Shown here: positions 6,175 to 7,411 of the stretch, one piece after another
Layout: the number at the start of each line of letters is the position of its first letter
How positions within the stretch are numbered: the stretch's first letter is position 1
Source: Candidatus Hecatellales archaeon ex4484_218
Lineage (GTDB): Archaea; Thermoproteota; Bathyarchaeia; Hecatellales; Hecatellaceae
DNA length: 7,411 bases
Assembly (NCBI GenBank): GCA_002254975.1
Contig: NJEB01000020.1
Coordinates: 1-7,411 of the forward strand
Reading direction: 5' to 3'
The notes under the pieces: generated by a model
Told to the model about the DNA's origin: nothing
The model's database searches: none
The model's input: only the letters and a program-made list of their open reading frames with translations
Position numbers and translations under genes: made by a program

Positions 6175-6191
6175 TAAAAATTAAATTTTTA
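6175..6191. repeat. 17-bp palindrome with central A
   Basis: TAAAAATT-A-AATTTTTA, a near copy of the palindrome at 6121-6134, centred about 56 bases downstream of it. The T run on the plus strand would suit transcription termination after the acyl-CoA dehydrogenase. Confidence 0.5.
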
Positions 6192-6309
6192 CTGTTTTTG
6201 AGGATTGTTTATTGGTTTTCAGCATAATCAAATTTTTAGGATTTTTGGGGTGGTGGTTGTTTTTGGTGGGCCCGTCCGGATTTGAACCGGAGACCAACAG
6301 GTTATGAGC

Positions 6310-6320
6310 TTCGACTTACT
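6310..6320 (-). other. 11-base intron in the anticodon stem of the CAT tRNA
   Basis: On the minus strand AGTAAGTCGAA separates ACAG from GCTCATAA, i.e. between tRNA positions 30 and 31. Its removal restores the fifth anticodon-stem pair. The precursor can pair GAGC with GCTC and GAC with GTC across it, leaving a GAA bulge at the 3' junction, which resembles a relaxed bulge-helix-bulge substrate for the archaeal splicing endonuclease. Confidence 0.7.
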
Positions 6321-6329
6321 CTGTCGCTC

Positions 6330-6343
6330 TTTTAGGCTGGATG
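6330..6343 (-). other. 14-base intron in the D loop of the CAT tRNA
   Basis: On the minus strand CATCCAGCCTAAAA lies between the D loop AGCTAGGTTA and the 3' D-stem strand GAGC. The precursor can pair AGGTT with AGCCT, giving a hairpin with an AAAA bulge at the 3' junction and the 5' junction in the loop. The boundary is ambiguous by one base. Confidence 0.7.
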
Positions 6344-6393
6344 TAACCTAGCTGAGCTACGGGCCCAGTCAAAAAATTGAAAGGAATGTTTTC

Positions 6394-6402
6394 TATTTTA
6401 AG
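6394..6402 (-). promoter_or_regulatory. TATA-like box of the CAT tRNA
   Basis: Minus-strand CTTAAAATA, centred about 32 bases before the tRNA 5' end, correct for transcription starting a few bases upstream of the mature end. A separate promoter fits the tRNA being independent of the PadR gene, whose stop is only 15 bases further upstream. Confidence 0.45.
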
Positions 6403-6416
6403 TTTTTCTAGGGATT

Positions 6417-6926
6417 TTAAAAATTTTTTGCTGTTTCCTGTTTTTCTTTTTCCTTGATTTTTTCCAGTTCTTTTTCAAGAAACTCCTTGTATTTTGTTAA
6501 AAGTTTTTCTTGAGTTTCAAGAGAAAATTTTTTAAGGTTTTCATGGAAAAACTTTGTTAAACCTACTATTTTATCTAAGGTTTCCTCAACAAGAATTTTT
6601 CCTGTTGTTAATGCGTTAAACCCTAATTTTCTTAAAACCTCTAACTGTTTATCGATTTGCTCCTGAATTTTTACGTATTGGGTTAAAGTTTCTTCACCTT
6701 TAGATGTTATCTTAAATTTTCCTTCAGCAACCTCTTCTATCAAGTTTTCAGATAAAAGTCTACCAAGCAAAGGATAAACAAGTCCTGGTGAAGGTTTCCA
6801 AGCACCTCCACTTCTTTTTACAGCCTCATCAATTATTTCTTTTCCAGTCATAGGTTTTTCTTTGAGTAGGTGGAGAATGTAGAACCTTGAAAATCCTCTG
6901 GGGACTGTACTGTATACTTTTGCCAT
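6417..6926 (-). CDS. PadR family transcriptional regulator, probably autoregulated
   Basis: A 169-residue PadR-type regulator. The winged helix-turn-helix covers about residues 11-81: FSRFYILHLLKEKPMTGKEI (12-31), the signature SPGLVYPLLGRLLSENLI (46-63) and the wing GKFKITSKGEE (69-79). A long helical C-terminal part follows, with a charged segment rich in K and E (about 138-165) expected to form a coiled coil for dimerisation. The ATG is supported by a strong GGTGA ribosome binding site six bases upstream (6933-6937). The promoter contains a TATA box and three half-sites of one palindromic motif between it and the start codon, the classic layout for self-repression. No other gene in the window shows an obvious full copy of this operator, so further targets would be elsewhere. 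Unrelated in detail to the PadR at 28-378. Confidence 0.92.
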   Translation of the reverse strand: MAKVYSTVPRGFSRFYILHLLKEKPMTGKEIIDEAVKRSGGAWKPSPGLVYPLLGRLLSENLIEEVAEGKFKITSKGEETLTQYVKIQEQIDKQLEVLRKLGFNALTTGKILVEETLDKIVGLTKFFHENLKKFSLETQEKLLTKYKEFLEKELEKIKEKEKQETAKNF

Positions 6927-6938
6927 TTGGTTTCACCT

Positions 6939-6966
6939 ATATCTCTAGAGATATCGCTAGAGATAT
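6939..6966 (-). promoter_or_regulatory. operator-like palindrome array of the PadR gene
   Basis: ATATCTCTAGAGATAT (6939-6954) is a perfect 16-bp palindrome. Its right part CTAGAGATAT recurs exactly at 6957-6966 after CG, giving a 12-base repeat period and three half-sites in all. The array sits between the TATA box and the ribosome binding site, where a bound dimer would block transcription. Binding by the adjacent PadR protein is inferred. Confidence 0.7.
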
Positions 6967-6971
6967 ATAAA
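6963..6971 (-). promoter_or_regulatory. TATA box of the PadR gene
   Basis: Minus-strand TTTATATAT, about 40 bases before the ATG. It partly overlaps the outermost operator half-site. Transcription should begin near 6942, giving a leader of about 15 bases with the GGTGA site. Confidence 0.6.
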
Positions 6972-7018
6972 CCTTCCCATTCTTTTACCGTCACACAACA
7001 TAGAATTTGTTCATAAAA

Positions 7019-7033
7019 AATTCTTAAAGAATT
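7019..7033. repeat. 15-bp palindrome AATTCTT-A-AAGAATT
   Basis: A perfect inverted repeat with a central A, between the PadR promoter and the vapC remnant, 11 bases beyond the remnant's stop codon. It could be an old terminator of that operon; no function is shown. Confidence 0.4.
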
Positions 7034-7043
7034 AAAAGGGTGA

Positions 7044-7208
7044 TTAAATTATTCTAATTTTAGGATAACCGTAAACTTCCCCAATAGTTTTAAAGTCAAT
7101 ATCTTTGGTGATTATTTCCTTAACTCCATTAGCCAAAGCTATTCCAAATTTAAAATATTCATTAGTCTAGTAGATTTCTAAGAATCTTCTCTCCTCAACA
7201 ACACCTTT
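7044..7208 (-). pseudogene. decayed VapC-like PIN-domain toxin, C-terminal remnant
   Basis: Read on the minus strand, 40 codons up to the TAA at 7044-7046 encode the typical end of a PIN-domain nuclease: FKFGIALANGVKEIITKDID is visible, the last part matching the ITxDxDF motif that carries a late acidic metal-binding residue. An in-frame TAG at 7167-7169 interrupts it, and about 13 further codons upstream (VVEERRFLEIY and neighbours) run to another stop at 7209-7211. The N-terminal two thirds, including the first catalytic Asp of the LDTN-type motif, are missing, and the frame runs straight out of the antitoxin remnant. This looks like an internal deletion plus point decay. VapC toxins are RNases held in check by VapB; this copy should be inactive. 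Confidence 0.7.
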
Positions 7209-7345
7209 TTACGGTCTTTTAAAATCTCTTTCTCAATTTCCATCCAAACATTCACATCCCTAAACACACCAAAAAAAGCCGATAAATCCATCCTTCTACG
7301 TTTTAAAAGCCCCATAATAACATCACTGAAACTTTCACCATTAAA
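7178..7345 (-). pseudogene. decayed VapB-like antitoxin (DUF217 type) remnant
   Basis: The minus-strand frame beginning right after a TAA at 7346-7348 encodes 55 residues starting FNGESFSDVIMGLLKRRR. The GESFSDVI motif and the later LSAFFGVFRD and EIEKEILKDRKK segments are characteristic of archaeal DUF217 VapB antitoxins (GESFSDVI, then a domain ending near RK). The normal N-terminus, a DNA-binding ribbon-helix-helix or AbrB-like start, is cut off by the stop; codons beyond it (YSLWFLGF) weakly resemble the expected helix, so the gene probably once extended toward or past the window edge. The frame runs about eight codons past the expected end before TAG at 7178-7180, overlapping the vapC remnant. 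Confidence 0.7.
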
Positions 7346-7411
7346 TTAGAAACCAAGAAACCATAAAGAATAGCATGTTTTAAATATTAAACTCAAAACC
7401 ACATTTTGGGC

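Larger units (their letters stand above)
6267..6366 (-). tRNA. tRNA with CAT anticodon (Met elongator or Ile2), two introns
   Basis: A 100-base gene. The acceptor stem GGGCCCG/CGGGCCC (6360-6366 and 6268-6274), the T arm TCCGG-TTCAAAT-CCGGA, and the anticodon loop CTCATAA (6302-6308, anticodon at 6304-6306) are all intact. The D loop and the 5' anticodon stem are interrupted. Removing 14 bases (6330-6343) and 11 bases (6310-6320) leaves a standard 75-base cloverleaf with D stem GCTC/GAGC and a perfect anticodon stem ACAGG/CCTGT. A CCA follows the discriminator A on the minus strand (6264-6266), so the 3' CCA may be encoded. The GGGCCCG acceptor stem also occurs in archaeal tRNA-Ile, so this may be the Ile2 tRNA whose CAT anticodon is modified with agmatidine; it is not a typical initiator. 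Confidence 0.88.

Noticed and set aside
6135..6180. Possible C/D box small RNA beginning GTGATGT
   Set aside because: The C box is imperfect and no CTGA D box follows at the right distance on that strand.
1..7411. CRISPR array, insertion sequence ends or a defence island
   Set aside because: No regularly spaced repeats, transposase, integrase or defence genes are visible; the only related trace is the vapBC remnant.

Overview
The window looks like a piece of an A+T-rich archaeal chromosome. The evidence is a CAT-anticodon tRNA gene that only folds if two short introns are removed from non-standard places, TATA-like boxes (often TTTAAA) about 25-35 bases upstream of start codons, GGTG-type ribosome binding sites, TTG start codons, PadR regulators with archaeal spacing, and a decayed archaeal-type VapBC pair. 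I would guess a TACK-lineage archaeon (for example Bathyarchaeia or a relative), but no marker gene here proves that.

Layout from left to right: a PadR-type regulator (+, 28-378) converges on a long B12-binding-type radical SAM protein (-, 407-1996). A 253-base divergent spacer leads to a membrane-anchored family 2 glycosyltransferase (+, 2259-3377). Next comes tRNA-Glu(TTC) (3468-3543), immediately preceded by a perfect hairpin. Two small hot-dog (MaoC-like) genes overlap by ATGA on the minus strand (3681-4145 and 4142-4717). They are divergent from an acyl-CoA dehydrogenase (+, 4847-6025). A gene-free, palindrome-containing spacer follows, then the intron-bearing CAT tRNA (-, 6267-6366), a second PadR regulator (-, 6417-6926) with a striking operator-like repeat in its promoter, and finally a broken vapBC toxin-antitoxin remnant (-, 7044 to about 7345) reaching toward the right edge.

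How the genes fit together: the acyl-CoA dehydrogenase and the heteromeric MaoC pair share a 129-base divergent promoter region and probably work on the same acyl-CoA substrate (dehydrogenation followed by hydration, as in beta-oxidation). However, both MaoC subunits lack the usual catalytic histidine, so hydration is in doubt. The radical SAM protein and the glycosyltransferase are divergent neighbours. Both could act on envelope lipids or glycans, but this is inference. PadR at 6417-6926 very likely represses itself.

I found no clear multi-gene new system. The strongest unusual signals are the doubly interrupted tRNA, the His-less MaoC pair, the PadR operator array, the radical SAM protein as a possible lipid-modifying enzyme, and the vapBC graveyard.
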